Source: Streptomyces niveus
Lineage (GTDB): Bacteria; Actinomycetota; Actinomycetes; Streptomycetales; Streptomycetaceae
NCBI RefSeq assembly: GCF_002009175.1
Contig: NZ_CP018047.1
Coordinates: 4,278,001-4,342,000 of the forward strand
DNA length: 64,000 nucleotides
Direction: 5' to 3'
How positions within the stretch are numbered: the first letter of the stretch is position 1; every line of letters begins with the position of its first letter. Shown one piece after another: positions 57,378 through 64,000 of this stretch. The notes under the pieces are model-generated. The model ran no database searches. It was given only the letters and a program-made list of their open reading frames with translations, and was not told the DNA's origin. A program made the position numbers and the translations under genes.

Positions 57378-58559
57378 TCAGGGAGATCGCGTGACGGTGC
57401 GGGCGAGCGCGTCGACCGCCGCGCGGCGGGGTCCGCCCAGCCCGAGGAAGTCCGTGCTGTCCGCCCACTGGTCCACGCCGCCGGTCAGCGGCAGGCCGCG
57501 CAGTTCGGGGTCGGTGACGGTCGCCGCGAGGGCCTGGGCGAAGCGTTCGGCGTGCAGCACCTGGAACGGTCTGCTGTGGTACGGCCGGCGGGCCGGGTCC
57601 ACCGGGTCCGCGAGCCCCGTCGCGTTCTGAAGCCCGGCCACGTACTCGTACGCGTCGCACAGATGCCGTTCCCGCACCGGGTACTGCGTCGCGGCGAGCG
57701 CGCCGGCCAGCGACGGCTTCAGGGCGTCGGCGACCGCGAGCCGCCCGAACGCGCTGCCCAGCCACTTGCCGTACGGGGCGTACGTCCGCTCCAGCAGCAG
57801 GCACAGCCGCATCAGATCGCGCACCAGCCGCGCCGCGACGACCGCCGACCCGAGATCGTCCCCCACCTCGGCGCACCGGCCGACGAGCGCCTCCTCCTGG
57901 GAGATCCGCTGCCACTGGCAGGCCAGCAGATAGCGCCACACCTGGTCGGGGTACCACGCCAGCCGGGCCCGTACCGCACCGAGAGTTCCGGCCGCGCCGG
58001 TCGCGCTCGGTGCGCGGGCCGCGTCGGGCGCGCCGGGGCCGTCGTGGAACACCGCGCCGCCGGTGACCTCCGCGAGCCGTTGCTGCGGCATCGCGAGCCA
58101 GTCGCGGACCGTGGGCCCCTCCGCCGACGCCGCGTCCACGCCGAGCCGGGTACGCAGCCAGCTGCCGAGGTCGTCGACCGACACCCGGTGGTCGACCGCG
58201 CCTTCCGTCAACTCCATCTGACCGATGGGGACTTCGGGGTCGGCGAGCCGGAAGTGCGTGGGCCAGCCGTGTACGTGCTTCGGCAGCCGTTCCGCGAGCA
58301 GCCGGCGCAGCTCGCCCCCGTGCTCGGCGGCGTCTTCCGGCGCGAGGAACAGATTCAGCCGCGGCCCCCACTCGTGGTCGGCGGACCGGGCCGTGTCGAA
58401 CCCCAGCACCTCCGACCCCGTGCCGACCCGCGCGGCGGCGTACCGCAGCCCCGGATACGCGCTGTCGAGGACGGGCCGCACCGCCTCCTCGTAGAGGATG
58501 CGTGACAGGTCGAGACCGGGGATGAAGTCGGCGCCGAGGGGGGAGCGTTCGTTGTCCAC
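57378..58559 (-). CDS. DUF4037 protein (nucleotidyltransferase-like)
   Basis: A 393-residue protein of the DUF4037 family: the N-terminal AARVGTGSEVLGFDTARSAD and HEWGPRLNLFL resemble a nucleotidyltransferase core, followed by an all-helical half (DQVWRYLLACQWQRISQEEA). GTG start at 58559. Function unknown; nucleotide transfer is possible. Confidence 0.88.
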   Translation of the reverse strand: MDNERSPLGADFIPGLDLSRILYEEAVRPVLDSAYPGLRYAAARVGTGSEVLGFDTARSADHEWGPRLNLFLAPEDAAEHGGELRRLLAERLPKHVHGWPTHFRLADPEVPIGQMELTEGAVDHRVSVDDLGSWLRTRLGVDAASAEGPTVRDWLAMPQQRLAEVTGGAVFHDGPGAPDAARAPSATGAAGTLGAVRARLAWYPDQVWRYLLACQWQRISQEEALVGRCAEVGDDLGSAVVAARLVRDLMRLCLLLERTYAPYGKWLGSAFGRLAVADALKPSLAGALAATQYPVRERHLCDAYEYVAGLQNATGLADPVDPARRPYHSRPFQVLHAERFAQALAATVTDPELRGLPLTGGVDQWADSTDFLGLGGPRRAAVDALARTVTRSP

Positions 58560-58641
58560 GGGCTCACTGTGCCGGAGGCGGACGGGCCCCGGCCACGCGA
58601 TAAACGCGCGGCCCCGGGCGCCCGGCCCCGCCGCGTACGGC

Positions 58642-59415
58642 TCAGTGCGCCGCTCCGCCCACCCGCTCCGCGAGGAAGTCCTCCCAGGTCCGCTGCCCGA
58701 TGTCGGCCCCGTCGAGGGTCAGATTCTCCCCGGCCCGGTACGCGCGGCCGACCTTGCCCGGAATCCGGAGCGGCACCGTCGGCCGGCGCTTCCCGCTCGC
58801 CCGGAGATAGCCGCCGCACAGCTCCCCGAGCCCGTACACCTTCGGCCCGGCGAGGTCGGCCACGCGGCCGGCCGGTTCGCCGAGGGTCAGCTCCACGAGG
58901 CGGTCCGCCACGTCGCGGGCGTCGACCGGCTGAAGCCGCAGCCCGCCGGGGACCGGGATCAACGGCAGCTTCGCCATGCCGCGCACCATGGTCAGGGCCA
59001 GGTCGTGGAACTGGGCCGCGCGCAGCGTCGTCCAGGGCACCCCGGAACCGGCGACGGCCCGCTCCGCGCCGAACTTGGCTCTGGGATAGCCGAGCGGAAT
59101 CCGGTCGGCGCCGATGACCGAGATGTAGACCAGGTGCGTTACGCCGGTACGGGACGCGGCCCGCACCAGATTCGCCGTCGCCTCGTCGTCGCCCTTGGCG
59201 GCTCCCGCGAGATGCAGGACGGTCTCGGCGCCGTCCACCGCGGCCTCGATCCCCTCGCCCTTGAGCAGATCGGCGGCGATGTACTCGACGCCGCCCTCGG
59301 ACGCGCGGGAGTGCCGGCTCAGCACCCGTACCTGGTGACCGGTGTCGCGCAGCGCGGGTGTGACAAGGCGGCCGAGGGTGCCCGTACCGCCGGTGACCAG
59401 AATCGATGACGTCAT
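58642..59415 (-). CDS. NmrA-like NAD(P)-binding protein
   Basis: A 257-residue Rossmann protein: NAD(P)-binding ILVTGGTGTLGRLVTPALRD, ADLLKGEGIEAAVDGAETVL and YISVIGADRIPLGYPRAKF. It lies divergent from an ECF41-type sigma factor. ECF41 genes typically face an oxidoreductase-like partner, so this is likely its regulatory target. Confidence 0.9.
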   Translation of the reverse strand: MTSSILVTGGTGTLGRLVTPALRDTGHQVRVLSRHSRASEGGVEYIAADLLKGEGIEAAVDGAETVLHLAGAAKGDDEATANLVRAASRTGVTHLVYISVIGADRIPLGYPRAKFGAERAVAGSGVPWTTLRAAQFHDLALTMVRGMAKLPLIPVPGGLRLQPVDARDVADRLVELTLGEPAGRVADLAGPKVYGLGELCGGYLRASGKRRPTVPLRIPGKVGRAYRAGENLTLDGADIGQRTWEDFLAERVGGAAH

Positions 59416-59512
59416 GGTTTCTCCAACCTCTCGTGGACCGGTGTCCCGGTCACATCGGACGGGTCGAGCGGGTCTACTTCAGTGACACCCGGCGAGCGAG
59501 GAATGTGACGTG

Positions 59513-60400
59513 ATGGACGAGAGCACTCTGCTTCTGGAGCGTTTCGAGGAGGACCGGACTCGTCTGCGCGCGGTCGCCTACCGGATGCTCGGCTCCGCGA
59601 GCGAGGCCGACGACGCCGTCCAGGAGACCTGGCTGCGCCTCGGCGGCGCCGACGCCGGCGAGATCCGGAATCTGCGCGGCTGGCTGACGACCGTGGTGGC
59701 GCGGGTGTGCCTGAACATGCTGCGTACGCGCGCCTCGCGGCGCGAGGAACCGCTCGACGTACCGGAACACCCGGACCCGGCGGGCGCGCGTGAGGGGGAG
59801 TACGGCCCGGAGGAGGAGGCGCTGCTGGCCGACTCCGTCGGGCTGGCGCTGCTGGTGGTGCTCGACACGCTGTCGCCGGCCGAGCGGCTGGCGTTCGTCC
59901 TGCACGACATGTTCGCCGTCCCCTTCGACGAGATCGCCCCGATGATCGAGCGCTCCCCGGCGGCGGCGCGTCAGCTCGCGAGCCGGGCGCGCCGCCGGGT
60001 CAAGGGGGCCTCGCCGCTGCCCGAAGCGGATCTGGCGCGCCGGCGCCGGGTCGTCGAGGCGTTCCTGGCGGCGTCCCGGGGCGGAGACTTCGAGGCGCTG
60101 GTCACGCTGCTCGACGCGGATGTGATCCTGCGCGCGGACCGGGCGGCCGGCCCCACCCCCGCACCGCTGCTCCTCCGCGGCGCGCACAAGGTGGGCAAGG
60201 GGGCGTCGATGGCCGCGGAGCGGGTCAGGTTCACCCGGCCCGCGCTGGTGAACGGGTCGCCCGGACTGGTGATGGCCCCCGGCGGACGGCTGTTCCTGGT
60301 CCTCGCCTTCACGATCAGGGACGACAAGGTCGCCGAGATCGACATCATCGCGGACGCGGACCGGCTGGGCGGGGTGGAGGTCGCGGTTCTCGACGCGTGA
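59513..60400 (+). CDS. ECF41-type sigma factor with a SnoaL-like tail
   Basis: A 295-residue sigma factor: sigma-2 region TRLRAVAYRMLGSASEADDA, sigma-4 LSPAERLAFVLHDMFAVPFD, then a SnoaL-like C-terminal domain (about 185-295, RVVEAFLAASRGGDFEALVT) that regulates activity without a separate anti-sigma. A GTG at 59510 is an alternative start. A TGTCACT and a CGTC lie between it and the divergent NmrA-like gene, but 19 bases apart rather than the usual 16. Confidence 0.92.
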   Translation: MDESTLLLERFEEDRTRLRAVAYRMLGSASEADDAVQETWLRLGGADAGEIRNLRGWLTTVVARVCLNMLRTRASRREEPLDVPEHPDPAGAREGEYGPEEEALLADSVGLALLVVLDTLSPAERLAFVLHDMFAVPFDEIAPMIERSPAAARQLASRARRRVKGASPLPEADLARRRRVVEAFLAASRGGDFEALVTLLDADVILRADRAAGPTPAPLLLRGAHKVGKGASMAAERVRFTRPALVNGSPGLVMAPGGRLFLVLAFTIRDDKVAEIDIIADADRLGGVEVAVLDA

Positions 60401-60530
60401 GGGGGCGCGGGGGGCCGGGCCCCGGTCGGCCCGCTCCGCCCGGCCGACGGCGAGGGCCAGCCATCGCCCATCGGGTCATTTCGGGCATATTGTTGTGAGT
60501 GGGACCTTCGTCAGACACCAGGGGGTCATC

Positions 60531-61478
60531 ATGGTTGAGGGACTGGTCATAGCGGTCATAGCCGTGATCTGCGTGTGCGCGGTATTCGCGATGGCGTCCG
60601 CCCGGGTCGTCAAGCAGTACGAGCGCGGCGTGGTCTTCCGTCTGGGTCGGCTGCGCGAAGGCATCCGAGGGCCCGGATTCACGCTGATCACGCCGTTCGT
60701 GGACAGGCTGAGCAAGGTCAACATGCAGATCGTGACGATGCCCGTCCCCGCACAGGACGGCATCACACGCGACAACGTCACCGTGCGAGTCGACGCGGTG
60801 ATCTATTTCAAGGTGGTCGACGCGGCGGACGCGCTGATCCGGGTCGAGGACTACCGGTTCGCGGTCTCGCAGATGGCGCAGACCTCACTCCGGTCGATCA
60901 TCGGTAAGAGCGATCTGGACGATCTGCTCTCGAACAGGGAGAAGCTGAACCAGGGCCTGGAGCTGATGATCGACAGCCCGTCCATCGGCTGGGGCGTACA
61001 GATCGACCGGGTCGAGATCAAGGACGTGTCGCTGCCGGAGACGATGAAGCGCTCCATGGCACGGCAGGCCGAGGCCGACCGTGAGCGCCGCGCACGGGTG
61101 ATCAACGCGGACGCGGAGCTGCAGGCGTCGAAGAAACTCGCCGAGGCCGCCGGGCAGATGTCCGATCAGCCCGCCGCGCTTCAACTGCGGCTGCTCCAGA
61201 CCGTGGTGGCCGTCGCGGCCGAGAAGAACTCCACGCTGGTTCTGCCGTTCCCGGTCGAACTGCTCCGCTTCCTGGAGCGCGCCACACCGGCCGAAACGGC
61301 CCAGGCCGTCGAGGCCGCCTCGGCCGCCCTCCGCTCCGAACCCCCGCCGGCCCCCAAGACCTCCGACGACGCGCCTCGGGCGGCTTCCGGTACGCGGGAG
61401 AAGCAGGCGCTGGAGACGCAGCCAGGGGAGAAGGAGGCGGTGGAGAAGCGACAGGGACGGGAGAGAACGACCGTCTGA
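60531..61478 (+). CDS. SPFH/band-7 slipin
   Basis: A 315-residue membrane scaffold: one N-terminal helix (VIAVIAVICVCAVFAMAS), then the band-7 domain with ERGVVFRLGRLREGIRGPGF, VTVRVDAVIYFKVVDAADA and RSIIGKSDLDDLL, and a Lys/Glu-rich C-terminus. The start at 60531 has AGGGGGT upstream. Followed by a terminator hairpin. Confidence 0.92.
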   Translation: MVEGLVIAVIAVICVCAVFAMASARVVKQYERGVVFRLGRLREGIRGPGFTLITPFVDRLSKVNMQIVTMPVPAQDGITRDNVTVRVDAVIYFKVVDAADALIRVEDYRFAVSQMAQTSLRSIIGKSDLDDLLSNREKLNQGLELMIDSPSIGWGVQIDRVEIKDVSLPETMKRSMARQAEADRERRARVINADAELQASKKLAEAAGQMSDQPAALQLRLLQTVVAVAAEKNSTLVLPFPVELLRFLERATPAETAQAVEAASAALRSEPPPAPKTSDDAPRAASGTREKQALETQPGEKEAVEKRQGRERTTV

Positions 61479-61503
61479 ATCCGCCGGCCTCCGGGCCGAG
61501 CAC

Positions 61504-61533
61504 CGACGAGGCTGCCCGCTCGCAGCCTCGTCG
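61504..61533. terminator. Terminator after the slipin gene
   Basis: CGACGAGGCTGC (61504-61515) pairs with GCAGCCTCGTCG (61522-61533), a perfect 12-bp stem with a six-base loop, between the convergent slipin and response-regulator genes. Confidence 0.85.
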
Positions 61534-61578
61534 CCCATGTCCGGCGTGACAAGCCTGCCCCGTACGGGCCGGCCCCGT

Positions 61579-62181
61579 TCACAGCCAGTCGTGTTCACGC
61601 GCGTACCGCGCCGCCTCGTGCCGGGTCCGTGTCTGCGTCTTCTGCATGGCGTGCGAGAGGTAGTTGCGTACGGTCCCCTCCGCCAGGTGCAGGCGCCCTG
61701 CGATCTCGGCGGCGGAGTACCCGTCGCCGGTCGCCCGCAGCACGTCGATCTCCCGGTCGGTGAGCGGGCAGTCGTCCACGACGGCGAGCGCGGAGACGTC
61801 CGGGTCGATCCAACGCCTGCCCCCGTGCAGCGTGTTGATGACCGACGTGATGTGCGCGGGCTCCGCCGACTTGCTGACGAAGCCCTGCACTCCGAGCCTC
61901 AGGGCCTTGCGGAGCACGCCGGGTCTGGCATGGCGGGTCAGCATCAGGACCACCTGGTCCGGCCGCTCACGGCGGATCTGTTCGACGGCGCCGAGCCCGT
62001 CCACACCGGGCATCTCCAGGTCGATGACGAGCACGTCGGGCCGGTGTCGCAGTGTGGCCCGCACGGCGGATTCGCCGTCGTGGGCCTCGGCGACCACGGT
62101 GATCCCGTCTTCGAGGGTCAGCAGCGCCGCGAGTGCCTTGCGCAGAAGCGCCTCGTCGTCCGCGAGCACCACGGTGGTCAT
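61579..62181 (-). CDS. DesR-like LuxR-family response regulator
   Basis: A 200-residue regulator: receiver with Asp in PDVLVIDLEMPGVDGLGAVE, and a LuxR HTH (CPLTDREIDVLRATGDGYSA, AEIAGRLHLAEGTVRNYLSH). Coupled to the kinase gene by an ATGA overlap (62178-62181). It probably controls the divergent ABC transporter. Confidence 0.94.
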   Translation of the reverse strand: MTTVVLADDEALLRKALAALLTLEDGITVVAEAHDGESAVRATLRHRPDVLVIDLEMPGVDGLGAVEQIRRERPDQVVLMLTRHARPGVLRKALRLGVQGFVSKSAEPAHITSVINTLHGGRRWIDPDVSALAVVDDCPLTDREIDVLRATGDGYSAAEIAGRLHLAEGTVRNYLSHAMQKTQTRTRHEAARYAREHDWL

Positions 62182-63332
62182 CGGTCGTCGCCCTTCCGTG
62201 CCGGGGAGCGCGGCGTCGCCGCGCCCAGGTGAGGGAACTCGGCGGCCGTGAGGAAGCGCCCGTTCTCCTGCTCCACCGTCAGCCCGCCTCCGCTGTCGCC
62301 CACGCGTTCCTTGAGAGTGGCCAGTCCGCCGAGCTCCGGCAGGGGAGCGTCCGGCGCTCCGTCGTTGACGATGGTGATGCCCGACCGCGTGAGGGTGATC
62401 CGTACGCGCGTGGCCTGCGCGTGGCGCAGGATGTTGGTCGTCGTCTCGCGGAGTACCTGGCCGAGCAGCCCGTCGACCGTCTCGTCGACGGCGGCCTCCC
62501 GGTTGACGCGCACGCGGATGCCCGCGGCTTCGAAGAGATTCTTCGCGTTCTCCAGCTCCACGGACAGATTGAGCCGCCGCTGTGCGTAGGCGAGCTGTTT
62601 CGTCTGGGCGATGGTGTCGCTGACCAGGGCGTGCACCTCCCGCAGCTCCTCCTCCACGCGTCCGATGTCGCGCCGCACCAGCTTCTCGGCCAGCGCGACC
62701 TTCAGTTTCACCACATGCAGTGTGTGGCCCTGGATGTCGTGCAGATCGCCGGCGAACCGGACGCGTTCCCGGTAGACGGCCAGCTCCGCCTCGCGTTCCC
62801 GTGCCTCCTCGATGATCTCGTAGAAGCGCCGGTTGGCGAACATGAGACAGGTCGTCACGACGACGATGACCGTGGGGACGAGGACGAACCGCAGCAGTAC
62901 GCCGGAAACGTCGTCCGGCGATTCCAGCAGCTTCGCCGCGCCCACGGCGGCGACGTACGCGGCCAGTCCCGCGGTCACCGCGCCCCGGTGGCGCGGCAGC
63001 CGGGCGACGAAGAACGGGACCACGATCGTCATGCCGTAGAACGCCCGGTGACTGTCGACCACCAGCACGCCGAACGGCCACACGGCGGCGGTGACGAGCA
63101 GACAGGGGAGTACGACGCGCGAGGTGTCGCCCGCCGTCCACCGTTCGAGGACCACCAGGGCCGCCACCACGCCCAGGGCCAGGACGGTGGCTTCCCACCA
63201 GGTCCGGGCGTCGGCCGCGACCAGCACCGCCCCGACGCCGGCCAGTGGCGGCAGGAACACGGCGAGGTTCCACCCGCGCAGCCGCCCCTGCGTCGTCCCG
63301 ATGTGCGCCAGGTGCGAGGGGCTGGTGTCCAT
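62178..63332 (-). CDS. DesK-like sensor histidine kinase
   Basis: A 384-residue kinase: about five hydrophobic helices in residues 20-180, then a DesK-type phosphoacceptor region FAGDLHDIQGHTLHVVKLKV and ATP-binding ATRVRITLTRSGITIVNDGA with GGLATLKERVGDSGGGLTVE. ATG at 63332; a GTG at 63404 is possible. Divergent from an ABC transporter gene. Confidence 0.92.
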   Translation of the reverse strand: MDTSPSHLAHIGTTQGRLRGWNLAVFLPPLAGVGAVLVAADARTWWEATVLALGVVAALVVLERWTAGDTSRVVLPCLLVTAAVWPFGVLVVDSHRAFYGMTIVVPFFVARLPRHRGAVTAGLAAYVAAVGAAKLLESPDDVSGVLLRFVLVPTVIVVVTTCLMFANRRFYEIIEEAREREAELAVYRERVRFAGDLHDIQGHTLHVVKLKVALAEKLVRRDIGRVEEELREVHALVSDTIAQTKQLAYAQRRLNLSVELENAKNLFEAAGIRVRVNREAAVDETVDGLLGQVLRETTTNILRHAQATRVRITLTRSGITIVNDGAPDAPLPELGGLATLKERVGDSGGGLTVEQENGRFLTAAEFPHLGAATPRSPARKGDDR

Positions 63333-63398
63333 GTGCGGCTTTCCGGAGAGAACGGCGGAGTCGGCCCAGTATTCTTCCGGCGCCGCGGGCGACGCCAG

Positions 63399-63448
63399 TG
63401 ACACCGTGTCATGCGTTCGCCAAGAGGAATGTCATCGCGAGTGATGAC
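63399..63448. promoter_or_regulatory. Operator dyads between DesK-like and ABC transporter genes
   Basis: TGACACCGTGTCA (63399-63411) is a perfect 13-bp palindrome, and GTCATC...GATGAC (63431-63448) a 6-bp-arm dyad. They lie between the divergent genes and are likely sites for the DesR-like regulator. Confidence 0.5.
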
Positions 63449-63492
63449 AGCACGCACTGCCGGACGGGCGTGATCACGGCTGGGATTGAGCC

Positions 63493-64000
63493 ATGACCTC
63501 GACACCAGTCATCGACGTTGAACGTCTGAACCTCAGCTACGGCGACTTCCACGCCGTGAAAGACCTGTCCTTCCAGGTGGGGAAGGGGGAGCTGTACGCG
63601 CTGCTCGGCACGAACGGGGCCGGGAAGACCTCGACCCTGGAGACGATCGAGGGCCACCGCAAGGCCACCTCGGGCACCGTCCGGGTCTTCGGGCACAGCC
63701 CGCGCGACCGGCGCGCCGTACGGCCCCGGATGGGAATCATGCTGCAGGAGAGCGGCTTCTCCCCGGATCTGACCGTACGGGAATCGGTCCGGCTGATCGG
63801 GAAGCTCTCCCAGCGCACGGACAGGGTCGAACGGGTGCTCAGCATCGTCGACCTCACCCACAAGGCCGGCACGCTGGTGTCCCAGCTCTCCGGCGGTGAG
63901 AAGCGACGTCTGGACTTCGCCACCGCCGTGTACGGGAGCCCCGAGCTGATCTTCCTGGACGAGCCGACCACCGGTCTGGACATCCAGTCACGGGACGCCC
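63493..64000 (+). CDS. ABC exporter ATP-binding protein, N-terminal part (cut by right edge)
   Basis: The first 169 residues of an ABC ATPase: Walker A LLGTNGAGKTSTLETIEG, signature VSQLSGGEKRRLDFATAV and Walker B LIFLDEPTTGLDIQSRDA. ATG at 63493. Family is the CcmA/NatA type of small ABC exporters, often controlled by an adjacent DesKR-like system. Confidence 0.93.
   Translation, partial: MTSTPVIDVERLNLSYGDFHAVKDLSFQVGKGELYALLGTNGAGKTSTLETIEGHRKATSGTVRVFGHSPRDRRAVRPRMGIMLQESGFSPDLTVRESVRLIGKLSQRTDRVERVLSIVDLTHKAGTLVSQLSGGEKRRLDFATAVYGSPELIFLDEPTTGLDIQSRDA

Noticed and set aside
59458..59487. Full ECF41 consensus promoter
   Set aside because: Both half-motifs are present but the spacer is 19 rather than 16 bases, so it is not called as a feature.

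Overview
The window is chromosomal DNA of a Streptomyces or a very close relative. It has very high GC, strong G/C bias at third codon positions, and many genes whose -10 box lies 6 to 8 bases before the start codon (leaderless mRNAs). It also carries lineage markers: mycothiol synthase, GlnR, Nur, RsiG, DUF397 and WhiJ-type proteins, and DUF3099. No tRNA, rRNA, CRISPR array, transposase or prophage was seen.

Layout. (1) 0-3.7 kb: the 5' end of mshD, a frameshifted YhcG-type nuclease and a secreted 5'-nucleotidase. (2) 3.7-22.6 kb: a mosaic accessory region with a cytidine deaminase, an HTH/DUF4180 operon, secreted lipase and repeat proteins, an XRE-cupin/flavoprotein/methyltransferase divergon, small-enzyme operons with clear operators, a WhiJ/AbaA-like developmental module with a freshly duplicated DUF397 gene, unknown small proteins, a DUF2975/XRE pair, a secreted PI-PLC and an ankyrin protein. 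(3) 22.7-42 kb: conserved core. It holds an MprAB-like two-component system with a PepD-like protease, a LacI regulator, glnR, a MoaD-like protein, an LmeA-like protein, a sulfurtransferase preceded by a leader peptide, DUF1416, DUF3099, DsrE, a three-gene membrane operon, a nitrobindin, nur, ygfZ, dtd, rsiG, an asparaginase and an Eis-like acetyltransferase. From memory this order resembles S. coelicolor SCO4151-SCO4190 with region 2 inserted; I could not check this. (4) 42-64 kb: variable genes, including a GntR/HAD/APH locus, a TetR-controlled DrrAB-like exporter, esterases, a truncated MFS transporter at a Streptomyces interspersed repeat, a blasticidin-S-deaminase-like gene coupled to an aminoglycoside-phosphotransferase-like gene, an ECF41-type sigma factor facing its likely SDR partner, a slipin, and a DesKR-like system facing an ABC transporter.

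How the genes work together. Most regulators sit beside their likely targets and many operators are visible as dyads: perfect 17-bp arms between TetR and the exporter, paired TCAARYTTGA dyads around a SnoaL-like gene's promoter, and dyads at ArsR/SRPBCC, DUF2975/XRE and GntR. Translational coupling by ATGA, GTGA or TGATG overlaps is widespread. Five very short genes (20 to 35 codons) stand out: a leader peptide before the sulfurtransferase, a 20-codon ORF overlapping glnR, a 31-aa ORF coupled to an RsbW-like ATPase, a 33-aa membrane protein, and a doubtful 29-aa ORF.

The most interesting candidates are the deaminase-kinase operon (52.3-53.7 kb), the sulfurtransferase leader peptide, the glnR overlapping ORF, the duplicated DUF397 module with its coupled micro-ORF, and the two unknown genes at 16.2-16.9 kb behind a 5'UTR hairpin.
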